In this document: in pieces, positions 34,693 through 43,989 of the stretch
Layout: each line of letters opens with the position of its first letter
Position numbering within the stretch: position 1 is the first letter of the stretch
Assembly: GCF_002086455.1 (NCBI RefSeq)
Contig: NZ_MVHC01000001.1
Span: forward strand, 310,001-374,000
DNA length: 64,000 nucleotides
Direction: 5' to 3'
DNA from: Mycolicibacter algericus DSM 45454
GTDB taxonomy: Bacteria; Actinomycetota; Actinomycetes; Mycobacteriales; Mycobacteriaceae
Notes under the pieces: generated by a model
The model's database searches: none
Told to the model about the DNA's origin: nothing
The model's input: only the letters and a program-made list of their open reading frames with translations
Made by a program: the position numbers and the translations under genes

Positions 34693-35028
34693 TCAGTACT
34701 TGTTACAGGTTTTGGCGATGGGGCCGACCAGGTTGACGAATTGCGCCGCCTCGGGCACGCCCTGGGCCTGCTGCAGCATCTGCTCACGCTGCGGCGGAGG
34801 CGAGGCGAGGAAGTCCTGCAGGAAGGTCTGCGCCATCGGTGTGGCATTGAATTGTGCTGCGGTCTCCGGTGATTGCGCGTTCATCGCCGCCACCACCTGG
34901 GAGTAGCTGCAGGTGGTGCTCACCGCCGGATCCTGCGCCGGGTCCGCGGCAGCAACGCCCGCGGCGGACAGCGCCAGCGCCGCTCCGCCGGCGGCGGCAG
35001 CGAGCCTGGTCAAAGACGTTGTGATCAT
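34693..35028 (-). CDS. Secreted hemophore-related protein (Rv0203-like)
   Basis: 111 residues. Signal peptide ends near GVAAA/DPA. The mature domain has the mycobacterial haem-binding pattern: Cys40 in STTCSYSQVVAAMNAQSP, AQFNATPMAQTFLQDFLASPPPQREQML, and a C-terminal Cys108, the two cysteines probably forming a disulfide. Relatives capture haem outside the cell. A second copy, cut at the codon matching Met49 of this protein, lies at 48107-48298 beside the transposon. Confidence 0.85.
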   Translation of the reverse strand: MITTSLTRLAAAAGGAALALSAAGVAAADPAQDPAVSTTCSYSQVVAAMNAQSPETAAQFNATPMAQTFLQDFLASPPPQREQMLQQAQGVPEAAQFVNLVGPIAKTCNKY

Positions 35029-35146
35029 TGATTTATCCCCTTCGGCTAAGGTCCCGTCGGTGACGGTACCGACGTAGGCTTGCCGTTTTGAGCCGAGCTA
35101 AACCACGGTTTGCCGACAAGGCGCTGTGGGTATCGGAGAAATTGCT

Positions 35147-35824
35147 GTGATTAGTCGGATACTCGCCGCGGCCTGCCTGTGCGGCTGCGTGCTGCCGTGC
35201 TGGCCCGCCGGGGAGGCGGCCGCGTTCGGCTGCCCGGAGGTCGAGGTGGTGTTCGCCCGCGGCACCGCCGAACCGCCCGGCGTCGGATGGATGGGCCAGC
35301 AGTTCATCGACGCGCTGCGGTGGCGCCTCGGCGGCCGTTCGGTGGGCGTCCACCCGGTCGACTTTCCCGCCGTGCCCGAATTCGGCCCGACCGTCGCCGG
35401 GGTGGCCGACGCCGCCGGCCACATCACCGACATGGCGGCGGGCTGCCCCGACACCGCGCTGGTGCTCGGGGGGTATTCCCGGGGCGCGGCGCTCATCGGC
35501 TACCTCACCGAACCGGCGCCGGCCGCCGACGGGTTCCCGCCGCCGCCCGGACCGGAGGCGGCCGACCGGGTCGCGGCCGTCGCACTGCTGGGCAGACCGT
35601 CGACGGAGTTCCTGCACTCGCTGGGCGCGCCGCCGCTGACGGTCGGGCCCGGCTATGCCGCCAAGACGATCGAGTTGTGCGCGCCCGGCGACCCGGTCTG
35701 CTCGGCGGGCGCCGACGGCGCCGCGCACGCCGCCTACGCGACGAACGGGATGACGGCACTCGCGGCGGACTTCGCCGTGCAGCGCATCGTGCCACCCGAA
35801 CCCGTTCCAGATCAGCCGTTTTGA
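35147..35824 (+). CDS. Secreted cutinase family protein
   Basis: 225 residues. A short signal sequence with three cysteines (AAACLCGCVLPCWPAGEAAA) is followed by the cutinase core: VVFARGTAEPPGVG, nucleophile Ser in LGGYSRGAAL, acid in CAPGDPVCS and His in AAHAAYAT. The GTG at 35147 has GGAGAA upstream; GTG 35126 is an alternative. Divergent from the hemophore gene. Likely a cell-wall-associated lipid esterase, paralogous to 25327-26049 but with Arg instead of Gln after the Ser. Confidence 0.87.
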   Translation: MISRILAAACLCGCVLPCWPAGEAAAFGCPEVEVVFARGTAEPPGVGWMGQQFIDALRWRLGGRSVGVHPVDFPAVPEFGPTVAGVADAAGHITDMAAGCPDTALVLGGYSRGAALIGYLTEPAPAADGFPPPPGPEAADRVAAVALLGRPSTEFLHSLGAPPLTVGPGYAAKTIELCAPGDPVCSAGADGAAHAAYATNGMTALAADFAVQRIVPPEPVPDQPF

Positions 35825-35882
35825 GATCAACGCTGCCGGACTGCGCGCATACCGGCCGCATGTTGCGGGTAGTCAGCCGGAC

Positions 35883-36995
35883 ATGAGTCCGCGTGCCAGT
35901 GCGGCCATCCCGGTCGAGTCCGTCGAAGCCACGGCCTACTCGATTCCCACCGACGCCCCCGAATCCGACGGCACCTTCGCCTGGGATTCGACCACCCTGG
36001 TTCTGGTCACGGTGACCGCCGGTGGACAGGTCGGCACCGGCTACACCTACGGCGGCACGGCGGTGGCCACGGTGGTCGAGGCCGAACTGGCCGGCGTCAT
36101 CAAGCAGCGCGACGCGCTGCAACCGCCGGCCCGCTGGGCCGACATGCAGCACGCGGTGCGCAACCTGGGTAAGCCGGGCGTGGTCGCCGAGGCGATCTCG
36201 GCGGTCGACATCGCGCTGTGGGATCTGCGGTCCCGGCTGCTCGACGAGCCCCTGACCATCGCGCTGGGCGCGGTACACGACGGCACCCCGGTCTACGGCA
36301 GCGGTGGGTTCACCTCGTATGACAACGACACGTTGTGCGCCCAGTTGTGCGGCTGGGTGGAAGCCGGGATCCCGCGGGTGAAGATGAAAGTGGGACGCGA
36401 CCCGGAGGCCGACCGGGGCCGGGTGCGGGCCGCTCGAGCGGCGATCGGCGACGACACCTCCTTGTTCGTCGACGCGAACGGGGCCTATGCCCGCAAGCAG
36501 GCGCTGCTGTGGGCGCAACGCTTCGCCGAGTGCGACGTGCGCTGGCTGGAAGAACCGGTGCCCTCCGACGACCTGGCGGGCCTGCATGCGCTGTGCGTCC
36601 AAGGCCCGGGCGGGATGGACATCGCCGCCGGTGAATACGGCTACCACCTGCCGTATTTTCAGCACATGCTCGACGCGCAGGCGGTGGATTGCCTGCAGGC
36701 CGACGTCACCCGCGCGTTGGGTATCACCGGGGTGCTCAAAGTCGCCGCGCTGTGCGACGCGCGCGGCATGGAGCTGTCGCTGCACTGCGCCCCGCAGATC
36801 AGCGGCCAGGTCGGCACCGCGATCTGGCAGCTGCGGCACCTGGAGTACTTCCACGATCACGTTCGCATCGAGCGGTTGGCGTTCGACGGGACCATCGACC
36901 CGGGACCCGATGGCGTGCTGCGTCCGGATCGCAGTGCTCCCGGGCACGGGTTGACCGTCAAAGACGCCGATCTCGAACGGTTCCGCATCGCCTGA
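35883..36995 (+). CDS. Enolase superfamily enzyme (mandelate racemase/muconate lactonizing type)
   Basis: 370 residues. N-terminal capping domain followed by the barrel with KMKVG (KxK base near 163-165), metal ligands in FVDANGAY, RWLEEPV and AAGEYGY, and the His in LSLHCAPQISG. This arrangement fits sugar-acid dehydratases or epimerases of the mandelate racemase group. The substrate is not assignable. It stands alone between a cutinase and a GH15 gene on the same strand. Confidence 0.88.
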   Translation: MSPRASAAIPVESVEATAYSIPTDAPESDGTFAWDSTTLVLVTVTAGGQVGTGYTYGGTAVATVVEAELAGVIKQRDALQPPARWADMQHAVRNLGKPGVVAEAISAVDIALWDLRSRLLDEPLTIALGAVHDGTPVYGSGGFTSYDNDTLCAQLCGWVEAGIPRVKMKVGRDPEADRGRVRAARAAIGDDTSLFVDANGAYARKQALLWAQRFAECDVRWLEEPVPSDDLAGLHALCVQGPGGMDIAAGEYGYHLPYFQHMLDAQAVDCLQADVTRALGITGVLKVAALCDARGMELSLHCAPQISGQVGTAIWQLRHLEYFHDHVRIERLAFDGTIDPGPDGVLRPDRSAPGHGLTVKDADLERFRIA

Positions 36996-37052
36996 TTCGG
37001 CGGGTCGAGAGCTACCCGACTACCGGCCCCGGACGGTGGGTATGCACCGCTG

Positions 37053-38834
37053 ATGGATGACGGGCAATCGCTGCTGGAGCGGTTCCCGCCGCAGGTGCTG
37101 CGCCAGTACGCGCTGATCGCCGACGGCGAGCGCGGGATCGTGGTCGGGCCGCGCGGTGACTTCTGCTGGATGTGCCTGCCCCGGTGGGACAGTCCGGCGG
37201 TGTTCAGTTCGCTGCTCGGCGGCGACGGGGTATACGCCGTGACCCCGCAGCGGCGCTACGTGTGGGGCGGCCAGTACGAGGAGCGGTCGCTGATCTGGCG
37301 ATCCCGCTGGGTCACCATCGACGGCATCGTCGAGTGCCGCGAGGCACTGGCCTTCCCCGGCGACCCGCACACGGCGGTGGTGCTGCGTCGCATCACCGCA
37401 CTCGACCGGCCGGTGCGAATGCAGGTGGCACTGCACGTCCGGGCCGACTTCGGCACCACCGCCATGGCAGGGCTGTCCTGCTGCGACGGGGTGTGGACCG
37501 GGCGGTCCGGGCCGCACCGGTTCCGGTGGACGGGCGCCGGGGGCGCCCATCGGGCTGCCGACGGGTCGCTGCGCATGGTGGTCGACGTCGCCCCGGGTCA
37601 CGATCACGACCTGGTGCTCGAACTGTCCGAGCGCGAACTGCCGGACCGGCCGGCCGACGCCGCACAGGCCTGGCACGTCACCGAAAGCAGTTGGCGGCAA
37701 GCGGTTCCGGAGTTCACCGGCACACTCGCCGACGTCGATGTCCGGCAGGCGTACGCGGTGCTGCGCGGCTTGACCAGCACCGGCGGCGGGATGGTGGCGG
37801 CGGCCACGATGTCGTTGCCGGAGCGGGCGCGCGCCGGGCGCAATTTCGACTATCGCTACTGCTGGATCCGCGACCAGTGCTACACCGGGCAGGCGATCGC
37901 CGTCGCCGGGGCGTACCCGTTGCTCGATGACGCCGTCCGGTTCGTCTCCGAGCGGGTGTTGGCCGACGGGCCCGACCTGCGGCCGGCCTACTGCGTCGAC
38001 GCAGGCGCGCCCCCGCCCGAACACGATCTGGATCACCTGCCCGGCTACCCCGGCGCTGCCGCCCGGACCGGCAACCGGGTCGGTGACCAGTTCCAGCTCG
38101 ACACGTTCGGGGAGATACTGCTGCTGCTGGCCGCTGCCGCGCGACTGGATCGGTTGGACAGCACCCATTGGGCTGCGGTGCACATCCTGGTGGATGCGAT
38201 CGAAAACCGTTGCGGTGAACCCGATGCCGGAGTTTGGGAGCTCGGCAACCGCCGCTGGGCGCATTCCCGGCTGATCTGCGCGGCGGGGCTGCGCCGCATC
38301 GCCGGTGTGGCGTCGCCGGCCGAAGGCGCCCGCTGGCAGCGGCTGGCCGACAAGCTGGTCAGTGACGCCGGCGACGACTGTCTGCACCGCGACGGCAGAT
38401 GGCAACGCGCACCCGGTGATCCGGGCATCGACGCGGCGCTGCTGCTGCCGGGGCTGCGGGGGGCCGTCCCGGCCGATGATGCCCGCACGCTGGCGACGCT
38501 GGCGGCGGTGCGCCGAGAGCTGACCCGTGATGGCTTCGTCTACCGCTACCGCCCCGACCGGCGCGGCCTCGGCGAGGCCGAAGGCGCGTTCCTGTTGTGC
38601 AACTTCGCCATGGCATTGGCAGACCACCAGCAGGGCAACGATCTTGCGGCGCTGCAGTGGTTCGAGCGTGGCCGCACCGCGTGCGGCCCGCCCGGGCTGC
38701 TCACCGAGGAGTTCGACGTCGGGCAACGTCAGCTGCGCGGCAACCTGCCGCAGGCGTTCGCGCATGCCCTGTTGTTCGAGTCCGCGCACCTGTTGACCGG
38801 CGCCGGCTCGAGCGGATTGAGCGCTAAGGCTTGA
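37053..38834 (+). CDS. Glycoside hydrolase family 15 protein
   Basis: 593 residues. An N-terminal beta-sandwich (QYALIADGERGIVVGPRGDFCWMCLPRWDSPAVF) is followed by the (alpha/alpha)6 barrel with RNFDYRYCWIRD, VGDQFQLDTFGE, catalytic Glu in EPDAGVWELGNRRW, and the second acid in LTEEFD with LRGNLPQAFAHALL. Mycobacterial GH15 proteins include trehalases and glucoamylase-like enzymes; which one this is remains open. It is convergent with the alcohol dehydrogenase by 11 bases. Confidence 0.88.
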   Translation: MDDGQSLLERFPPQVLRQYALIADGERGIVVGPRGDFCWMCLPRWDSPAVFSSLLGGDGVYAVTPQRRYVWGGQYEERSLIWRSRWVTIDGIVECREALAFPGDPHTAVVLRRITALDRPVRMQVALHVRADFGTTAMAGLSCCDGVWTGRSGPHRFRWTGAGGAHRAADGSLRMVVDVAPGHDHDLVLELSERELPDRPADAAQAWHVTESSWRQAVPEFTGTLADVDVRQAYAVLRGLTSTGGGMVAAATMSLPERARAGRNFDYRYCWIRDQCYTGQAIAVAGAYPLLDDAVRFVSERVLADGPDLRPAYCVDAGAPPPEHDLDHLPGYPGAAARTGNRVGDQFQLDTFGEILLLLAAAARLDRLDSTHWAAVHILVDAIENRCGEPDAGVWELGNRRWAHSRLICAAGLRRIAGVASPAEGARWQRLADKLVSDAGDDCLHRDGRWQRAPGDPGIDAALLLPGLRGAVPADDARTLATLAAVRRELTRDGFVYRYRPDRRGLGEAEGAFLLCNFAMALADHQQGNDLAALQWFERGRTACGPPGLLTEEFDVGQRQLRGNLPQAFAHALLFESAHLLTGAGSSGLSAKA

Positions 38835-40002
38835 GCAGGATCTTCACCGCGCCCTCGCGCTTCTCCTGGAAGATCTCGTAGGCGCGCGGCGCCTCCTCCA
38901 TCGGCAGCTCGTGGGTGGCGAAGGTGTCGACGCCCAGCGGGTCGGCGTCGGTGAGCAGCGGCATCAACCGCTCGACCCGCGGTTTGACGTTGGCCTGCCC
39001 CATCCGCAGCGTGACCTGCTTGTCGAACAGGGTGAACATCGGCAGCGGATCCAGCTTGCCGCCGTAGACGCCGATGATCGAGATGGTGCCGCCGCGGCGC
39101 ACGATGTCGATCGCCGAGTACAGCGCTGCGAGCCGGTCGATACCGGCCTTGCTGATCAGCGGCCCGGCGACCGCGTCGGGCAGCAGCGAGCTGAGTTGCT
39201 GCACCGCCTTGGCGCCGCCGGAGCCGTGCGCCTCCATGCCGACGGCGTCGATCACCGCGTCGGTCCCCCGTCCGTCGGTGCGGTCGCGGATCACCTCGCC
39301 GAGATCGGATGCCTCACGCAGGTCGATGGTTTCGATGCCGCGGCGCGCCAGCCGGCCCAGCCGTTCGGGCACCAGATCCACGCCGATCACCCTGACCCCC
39401 TGGTGCGCGGCGATGCGGGCCGCCATGTCGCCGATCGGCCCGAGTCCCAGCACCGTCACCGACCCGCCCTCGGGAATCTCGGCGTAGTCCACCGCCTGCA
39501 TCGCGGTGGGCAGCACGTCGGACAGGTACACGAACCGCGAATCCGGGGGCCCTTCTGGCACTTTGATGTGGGTGTAGGACGCCTGCGGCACCCGCAGGTA
39601 CTGCGCCTGCCCGCCGGGAACCTGGCCGTAGAGCTTGGAGTAGCCGAACAGTGCGGCGCCGGTGTCCTGCTCGCGCACCCGGGTGGTGTCGCATTGGGTC
39701 GGCAGGCTGCGGCGACACATACTGCAATGCCCGCAGGCGATCTGGAACGGGATGACCACCCGATCGCCGGCCTTGAGGTTGGTGACCGCGCTGCCGACCT
39801 CGGCCACGACGCCCATCGGTTCGTGGCCCAGGATGTCGCCGGGGTCCATGAACGCGCCGAGCACCTCGTAGAGGTGCAGGTCCGAGCCGCAGATGTTGGT
39901 GGTCGTCACCTCGATGACGGCGTCGGTCGATTTCTCGATCACCGGGTCGGGCACGGTGTCGACCTGGACCTTGCGTTTGCCCTGCCATGTCACTGCCCGC
40001 AT
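38824..40002 (-). CDS. Zinc-dependent alcohol/formaldehyde dehydrogenase
   Basis: 392 residues, medium-chain dehydrogenase. Catalytic zinc ligands are in NICGSDLHLYE and GHEPMGVV; the structural-zinc loop is CGHCSMCRRSLPTQC; the NAD site is VLGLGPIGDMAARIA. The long form with GAALFGYSKLYGQVPGGQAQYLRVP matches the glutathione-independent formaldehyde dehydrogenase/dismutase branch. The ATG follows GGAGGC. A SigF-type promoter reads into it, divergent from the catalase promoter. Confidence 0.88.
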   Translation of the reverse strand: MRAVTWQGKRKVQVDTVPDPVIEKSTDAVIEVTTTNICGSDLHLYEVLGAFMDPGDILGHEPMGVVAEVGSAVTNLKAGDRVVIPFQIACGHCSMCRRSLPTQCDTTRVREQDTGAALFGYSKLYGQVPGGQAQYLRVPQASYTHIKVPEGPPDSRFVYLSDVLPTAMQAVDYAEIPEGGSVTVLGLGPIGDMAARIAAHQGVRVIGVDLVPERLGRLARRGIETIDLREASDLGEVIRDRTDGRGTDAVIDAVGMEAHGSGGAKAVQQLSSLLPDAVAGPLISKAGIDRLAALYSAIDIVRRGGTISIIGVYGGKLDPLPMFTLFDKQVTLRMGQANVKPRVERLMPLLTDADPLGVDTFATHELPMEEAPRAYEIFQEKREGAVKILLKP

Positions 40003-40058
40003 GCGGATCGCCTCCGTCGTCTCTCGCGAACATCCGTCTCCGGCGAACATCGCCGGGC

Positions 40059-40083
40059 TACCCGCGCACACCGCGGCACAAAC
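40059..40083 (-). promoter_or_regulatory. Predicted SigF promoter of the zinc dehydrogenase
   Basis: GTTT (40083-40080), a 16-base spacer and GGGTA (40063-40059). Paired with the opposite-facing site at 40110. Confidence 0.7.
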
Positions 40084-40109
40084 GCGCTCGGGACCGACGT
40101 CGAGCGAAT

Positions 40110-40133
40110 GTTTGGCGACGGTCGTTGCGGGTA
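40110..40133 (+). promoter_or_regulatory. Predicted SigF promoter of manganese catalase
   Basis: GTTT (40110-40113), a 15-base spacer and GGGTA (40129-40133), 43 bases before the catalase start. Confidence 0.75.
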
Positions 40134-40176
40134 CGCCGCGGGCATCCGAGATCCGTCGTTGGCCGAGGGAGCCACC

Positions 40177-41067
40177 ATGTTCGTTCACAACAAAGAGATG
40201 CAGTTCGAAGTCCGGGTCGAGCGGCCCGACCCACGGTTCGCCGGTCTGTTGCAGGAGCAATTCGGTGGGGAGAACGGCGAACTGAAGGCGGCGATGCAGT
40301 ACTTCACCCAGGCATTCATGCTGCGGCGCAAGAACCCCAAGATGTACGACCTGTTCATGGACATCGCCACCGAAGAGTTCAGCCACCTGGAGATGGTCGG
40401 CAATCTGATCACCATGCTGCTCGACGGGCTCAACGACGACCTGAAGAACGCCAACGAACGCTGCGACTGGATGCCGGCGGTGGCCAGCCGCGACGGCCGC
40501 GAGCAGCTCATCCACCAGGTGGCACTCAATCCGCTGCACTTCGTGGAGAGCGGCGGTGGCCCGCACGTCAGCAATGCCGCGGGTTCGCCTTGGACCGGCG
40601 GCTACATCAACGCCAACGGCGACCCCTCGGTGGACCTGCGCAGCAATCTCGCCGCCGAGTCGCGGGCCAAAATCGTCTACGAATACCTCAAGCAGTTCAC
40701 CGACGACCCCGGCGTGCAGGACACCTTGACCTTCCTGATGACCCGCGAGGTCGCCCACTTCCAGCAGTTCACCGCGGCCCTCAACGAGCTTCCGGCCAAC
40801 TTCCCGCCCGGCCAGGCACCCGGCGACGAGCGCTTCCAGAACGTGGCGTTCAACATGTCCGAAGGTGAGGCCAGCCGCGGACCCTGGAACCAGGGCCGGG
40901 GGCCGTGGCCCGACGGCCTGCAGTGGGAGTACGTCAAGAGCCCGAGCCGGGATTGGCTCGGCGGTTCGCTGCGGCAGAACCGCGGCCCGCAGGACAATCC
41001 CGACGGTAGCCCCGCGGTCGGCGCCGACAAGCCGTTCACTCACGAACAGCACCGCGCGACAGGGTAA
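40177..41067 (+). CDS. Manganese catalase
   Basis: 296 residues. The four-helix di-manganese core carries the ligands: GENGELKAAMQYFTQAF, DIATEEFSHLEMVG, then LAAESRAKIVYEYL and MTREVAHFQQF, supplying the Glu and His pairs. It breaks hydrogen peroxide to water and oxygen without haem. GAGGGAG precedes the ATG. A manganese catalase is also a known SigF target in M. smegmatis, which fits the promoter here. The following 50-residue gene is close enough to be co-transcribed. Confidence 0.93.
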   Translation: MFVHNKEMQFEVRVERPDPRFAGLLQEQFGGENGELKAAMQYFTQAFMLRRKNPKMYDLFMDIATEEFSHLEMVGNLITMLLDGLNDDLKNANERCDWMPAVASRDGREQLIHQVALNPLHFVESGGGPHVSNAAGSPWTGGYINANGDPSVDLRSNLAAESRAKIVYEYLKQFTDDPGVQDTLTFLMTREVAHFQQFTAALNELPANFPPGQAPGDERFQNVAFNMSEGEASRGPWNQGRGPWPDGLQWEYVKSPSRDWLGGSLRQNRGPQDNPDGSPAVGADKPFTHEQHRATG

Positions 41068-41083
41068 GCGCGAAGCCGCCCCG

Positions 41084-41236
41084 ATGACACAGCGCGATGA
41101 CCAACAGCCCGAGCACGGGGAGTCTTTGGAAGACACCGTCGACCGACTCGATGCGAAGGCCGCCGAGGAATACGACACCGAAACCAGGGCGCGCGAAGCG
41201 CGCAAGCGCGGCTCCCCGGAGGAGCCGCCGGATTGA
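41084..41236 (+). CDS. Small hydrophilic protein downstream of catalase
   Basis: 50 residues, highly charged and probably disordered or helical (ESLEDTVDRLDAKAAEEYDTETRAREARKRG). ATG at 41084, 16 bases after the catalase stop. No recognised family; related short acidic/basic proteins often accompany mycobacterial stress genes. Confidence 0.55.
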   Translation: MTQRDDQQPEHGESLEDTVDRLDAKAAEEYDTETRAREARKRGSPEEPPD

Positions 41237-41242
41237 CCGCGC

Positions 41243-41827
41243 TCAGCTCTTGGGTGCGTCGGGCGGGTTATCGGCCGCCCGGCCGCTCAACCGATCGCGC
41301 AGCTGGTCGACGGCGGCGGCAGCAACACCCATGGTGTTCTGCGCCAACCCGCCCGACGGGGCGTTGGGGTGCGGCCGGGTGGGTGCGATCTTCTTGGCCG
41401 TCTGCAGCCTGTCGCCCAACTGCTCGAGCTGTTGCGCGCTGACCGCCGACTTGAACCGCGGCCACACCACGTTCTCTTCGTATTCGATATGCTCTCGGAC
41501 CACCACCACGAATTCGTCCAGCGCACGGTGATATTCGGGCTCGCCGGGCGCGCCGTCCTCAAGCAGCTGCAGCAGCGTCTTGCCGGCCTCCTCCTGGGCG
41601 ATGGCGTGGTCCGCCAAGTGATCGCCGTCCTCGAGTGCCGCCCGGACCGCCGGCCAGAACAGCTGTTCTTCTACGGCCTCGTGCTGGGATTCGGCGATCA
41701 CCAGATTGGTGACCATGGTCGACAGCCCGCTCTCCCGCGCCCCATCGCCCTGCGGCGCACCGTCGAGCACCTCCAACATGCCCAACACGCTTTCGTGGTC
41801 GGCACGTAGAAACGTCAGTGCGTCCAT
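41243..41827 (-). CDS. Hemerythrin domain protein
   Basis: 194 residues. Ligand pattern: FLRADHESVLGMLEVL, VIAESQHEAVEEQLFWPAV and VVREHIEYEENVVWPRF for a di-iron four-helix bundle. The C-terminal APTRPHPNAPSGGLAQNTMG tail is shared with the hemerythrin at 27419. ATG at 41827 follows CCCGGAGGGA. A SigF-type promoter lies 42 bases upstream, back to back with that of the FAD-Rieske gene. Confidence 0.88.
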   Translation of the reverse strand: MDALTFLRADHESVLGMLEVLDGAPQGDGARESGLSTMVTNLVIAESQHEAVEEQLFWPAVRAALEDGDHLADHAIAQEEAGKTLLQLLEDGAPGEPEYHRALDEFVVVVREHIEYEENVVWPRFKSAVSAQQLEQLGDRLQTAKKIAPTRPHPNAPSGGLAQNTMGVAAAAVDQLRDRLSGRAADNPPDAPKS

Positions 41828-41868
41828 GGCTGTCCCTCCGGGTACGGCTGCCGATTCGTCCGATCGCA

Positions 41869-41892
41869 TACCCAGCGCAGCACGGCCGAAAC
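41869..41892 (-). promoter_or_regulatory. Predicted SigF promoter of the second hemerythrin
   Basis: GGTTT with GTTT at 41892-41889, a 15-base spacer and GGGTA (41873-41869). This is one of the best matches in the window. Confidence 0.75.
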
Positions 41893-41914
41893 CCGCTGCT
41901 CGTTGCGGCGATAC

Positions 41915-41938
41915 GTTTCGCCGCCGTGCTACCGGGTA
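41915..41938 (+). promoter_or_regulatory. Predicted SigF promoter of the FAD-Rieske gene
   Basis: GTTT (41915-41918), a 15-base spacer and GGGTA (41934-41938), 11 bases before the ATG. Confidence 0.75.
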
Positions 41939-41949
41939 ACTGATCGGCC

Positions 41950-43458
41950 ATGACCTCGTTGTGGCTTGCCGACCGGATCACCACCTCACCGGCCTCCGAC
42001 ACCGCGGCGGATCTCCCCGACCGCGCCGACGTCGTGGTGGCGGGCGCCGGTATCACCGGGCTGATGACCGCGGTGCTGCTGGCCCGGGCCGGCCGGGAGG
42101 TGCTGGTCCTGGAGGCGCGGACGGTCGGCTCCTGCGCGACCGGCAACACCACCGCCAAGATCAGCCTGCTGCAAGCCACCCAGCTCTCGACCATCTCGGC
42201 CAAGCAGGGTAAGCAGCGGGCCGGTGGGTATCTGGAAGGCAACCGCGCCGGCCAGGACTGGCTGCTGTCGTTCTGCGCGACGGCCGGCGTCGCGGTGCAG
42301 CGCGAGGATGCTTACAGCTACGCCCAGTCCGGCCACGGGGTGGGCGCGGCGCGCGCCGAGTACGACGCCTGCCGCGCACTGGGACTACCGGTGACCTGGG
42401 AGCCGCGGGCCGATGTGCCGTTCCCGTATCACGGCGGGGTACGGCTGGAAGGGCAGGCGCAGTTCGACCCGATGCAGTTCTTGGACGCGCTGCGCGCCGA
42501 ACTGCTCGCCGCCGGCGGCCAGCTGGTGGAACACACTCGGCTGCAACATGTTTCCGGCGGACGCGGCGGCCTGCGACTGAATGTCGACGGCCCGCGGGGG
42601 CACGCCGAACTGCGGGCCGCCCAACTGGTGCTCGCCACCGGGATCCCGATTCTGGACCGCGGCGGCTACTTCGCCCGAGTCAAGCCCAGCCGGTCATACT
42701 GTATGGCGTTCGACGTGCCGGGCGAGATCCCCCGCCCGATGATGATCTCCACCGATTCACCGACGCGGTCGCTGCGCTACGCCCCGACCGACGGCTCCGA
42801 GCGCCTGCTGGTCGGCGGGGCGGGACACACCGTCGGCCGCGCCAAGTATCCCGGCGACGGGCTGGCCGAACTCGAGTCGTGGACGCTCCGGCATTTCCCG
42901 GGCGCAACCCGCACGCACCTGTGGTCAGCGCAGGACTACGCGCCCATCGACGGGCTGCCCTATGTCGGCCCCATCCTTCCCGACAGCGACACCATCTACG
43001 TGGCAACGGGTTTCAACAAATGGGGCATGACCAACGGGGCGGCCGCCGCGCTGGCGTTGGCGGGCCGGCTGCTCGGGCAGCGACCCGACTGGGACCGGGC
43101 GTTCGCCAGTTGGAGCACCCGCGAGTTGCGCGGCCTGTCCACCGCGGTGACGGCCAACCTGGAAGTCGGCTTCAATCTGGCGAAAGGCTGGATCACCCCG
43201 ACGGCCCGCATCGGCCGGCTCGGCCTGGGCGGCGACGCCGCCGGCGTGGTCAGCGGACCGCCGTGGCACCTGCAGGCCCACTGCCGGGTGGACGGCGTCG
43301 AGCACCGCCTCTCGCCGGTCTGCCCGCACCTCGGTGGCATCGTCACCTGGAACGACGCCGATCGGGCGTGGGAGTGCCCGCTGCACGGCTCGCGCTTCGC
43401 ACCCGACGGCACGCTGCTGGAGGGGCCCGCCACCCGCGGCCTGACCGCCGGCAGCTGA
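41950..43458 (+). CDS. FAD-dependent oxidoreductase with C-terminal Rieske domain
   Basis: 502 residues. A DAO-type flavin domain begins with VVVAGAGITGLMTAVLLARAG and has the closing VATGFNKWGMTNG motif. The last 80 residues form a Rieske [2Fe-2S] domain with CPHLGG and CPLHGSRF supplying two Cys and two His ligands. This flavin-Rieske architecture occurs in stress-linked oxidoreductases of soil bacteria; the substrate is unknown. It has its own SigF-type promoter and is followed by another SigF-type unit. Confidence 0.9.
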   Translation: MTSLWLADRITTSPASDTAADLPDRADVVVAGAGITGLMTAVLLARAGREVLVLEARTVGSCATGNTTAKISLLQATQLSTISAKQGKQRAGGYLEGNRAGQDWLLSFCATAGVAVQREDAYSYAQSGHGVGAARAEYDACRALGLPVTWEPRADVPFPYHGGVRLEGQAQFDPMQFLDALRAELLAAGGQLVEHTRLQHVSGGRGGLRLNVDGPRGHAELRAAQLVLATGIPILDRGGYFARVKPSRSYCMAFDVPGEIPRPMMISTDSPTRSLRYAPTDGSERLLVGGAGHTVGRAKYPGDGLAELESWTLRHFPGATRTHLWSAQDYAPIDGLPYVGPILPDSDTIYVATGFNKWGMTNGAAAALALAGRLLGQRPDWDRAFASWSTRELRGLSTAVTANLEVGFNLAKGWITPTARIGRLGLGGDAAGVVSGPPWHLQAHCRVDGVEHRLSPVCPHLGGIVTWNDADRAWECPLHGSRFAPDGTLLEGPATRGLTAGS

Positions 43459-43483
43459 GGTTCGCCCCCCGCCCGCGCGGGTA
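43459..43483 (+). promoter_or_regulatory. Predicted SigF promoter of the PPOX-like gene
   Basis: GGTT (43459-43462) directly after the preceding stop codon, a 16-base spacer and GGGTA (43479-43483). Confidence 0.7.
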
Positions 43484-43531
43484 ACCGATCGCGGGGCGGT
43501 GAACGACGGCTGCGAAACGATGGGATGAGCG

Positions 43532-43987
43532 GTGTGCATCATCGACCACGACATGCGCCTGATCGTGGCGAGCGCCAAGCTGGCATTCGTGGCCACCATC
43601 TGCGAGGACGGCTCGCCCAACCTGTCGCCGAAGGAGTCGTTGCTGGTCTACGGCGACGAGCACCTGGCGTTCATGCACATGGCGTCGCCGACCACGGTGG
43701 CCGACCTGCGCCGCGATCCGCGCATCGAGGTCAACGTGGTGGACTTCCTGCGTCGCCGCGGCTACCGCTTCAAGGGCACCGCTCAACTGCGTCCGCCCGG
43801 CGACGAGGTCTACGAGTGGCTGCGGCAGTGGGTGACCGAGACGCAGGGGCCGCAGTTCCCGTGCCGCGAGGCGGTGCTGGTCCGCGTCGAACGGGCGCTG
43901 CCGATCGCCTCACCGGTCTACATGTTCGGCGGTGCGCACGAGTCCGAGCTGGTTCGCACCTGGTCGGAGATCTACCGGCTGCGCTGA
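43532..43987 (+). CDS. Pyridoxamine 5'-phosphate oxidase family protein
   Basis: 151 residues with the split-barrel flavin/F420-binding fold: AFVATICEDGSPNLSPKESLLVYGDEHLAFMHM, then TVADLRRDPRIEVNVVDFLRRRGYRFKGTAQL. Proteins of this size reduce or oxidise varied substrates with FMN or F420; the actual cofactor is unknown. GTG start at 43532. It is followed two bases later by a DUF2795-like gene. Confidence 0.82.
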   Translation: MCIIDHDMRLIVASAKLAFVATICEDGSPNLSPKESLLVYGDEHLAFMHMASPTTVADLRRDPRIEVNVVDFLRRRGYRFKGTAQLRPPGDEVYEWLRQWVTETQGPQFPCREAVLVRVERALPIASPVYMFGGAHESELVRTWSEIYRLR

Positions 43988-43989
43988 CG

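Noticed and set aside
37038..37043. GGGTAT before the GH15 gene as a SigF promoter
   Set aside because: No -35 element at the required distance.
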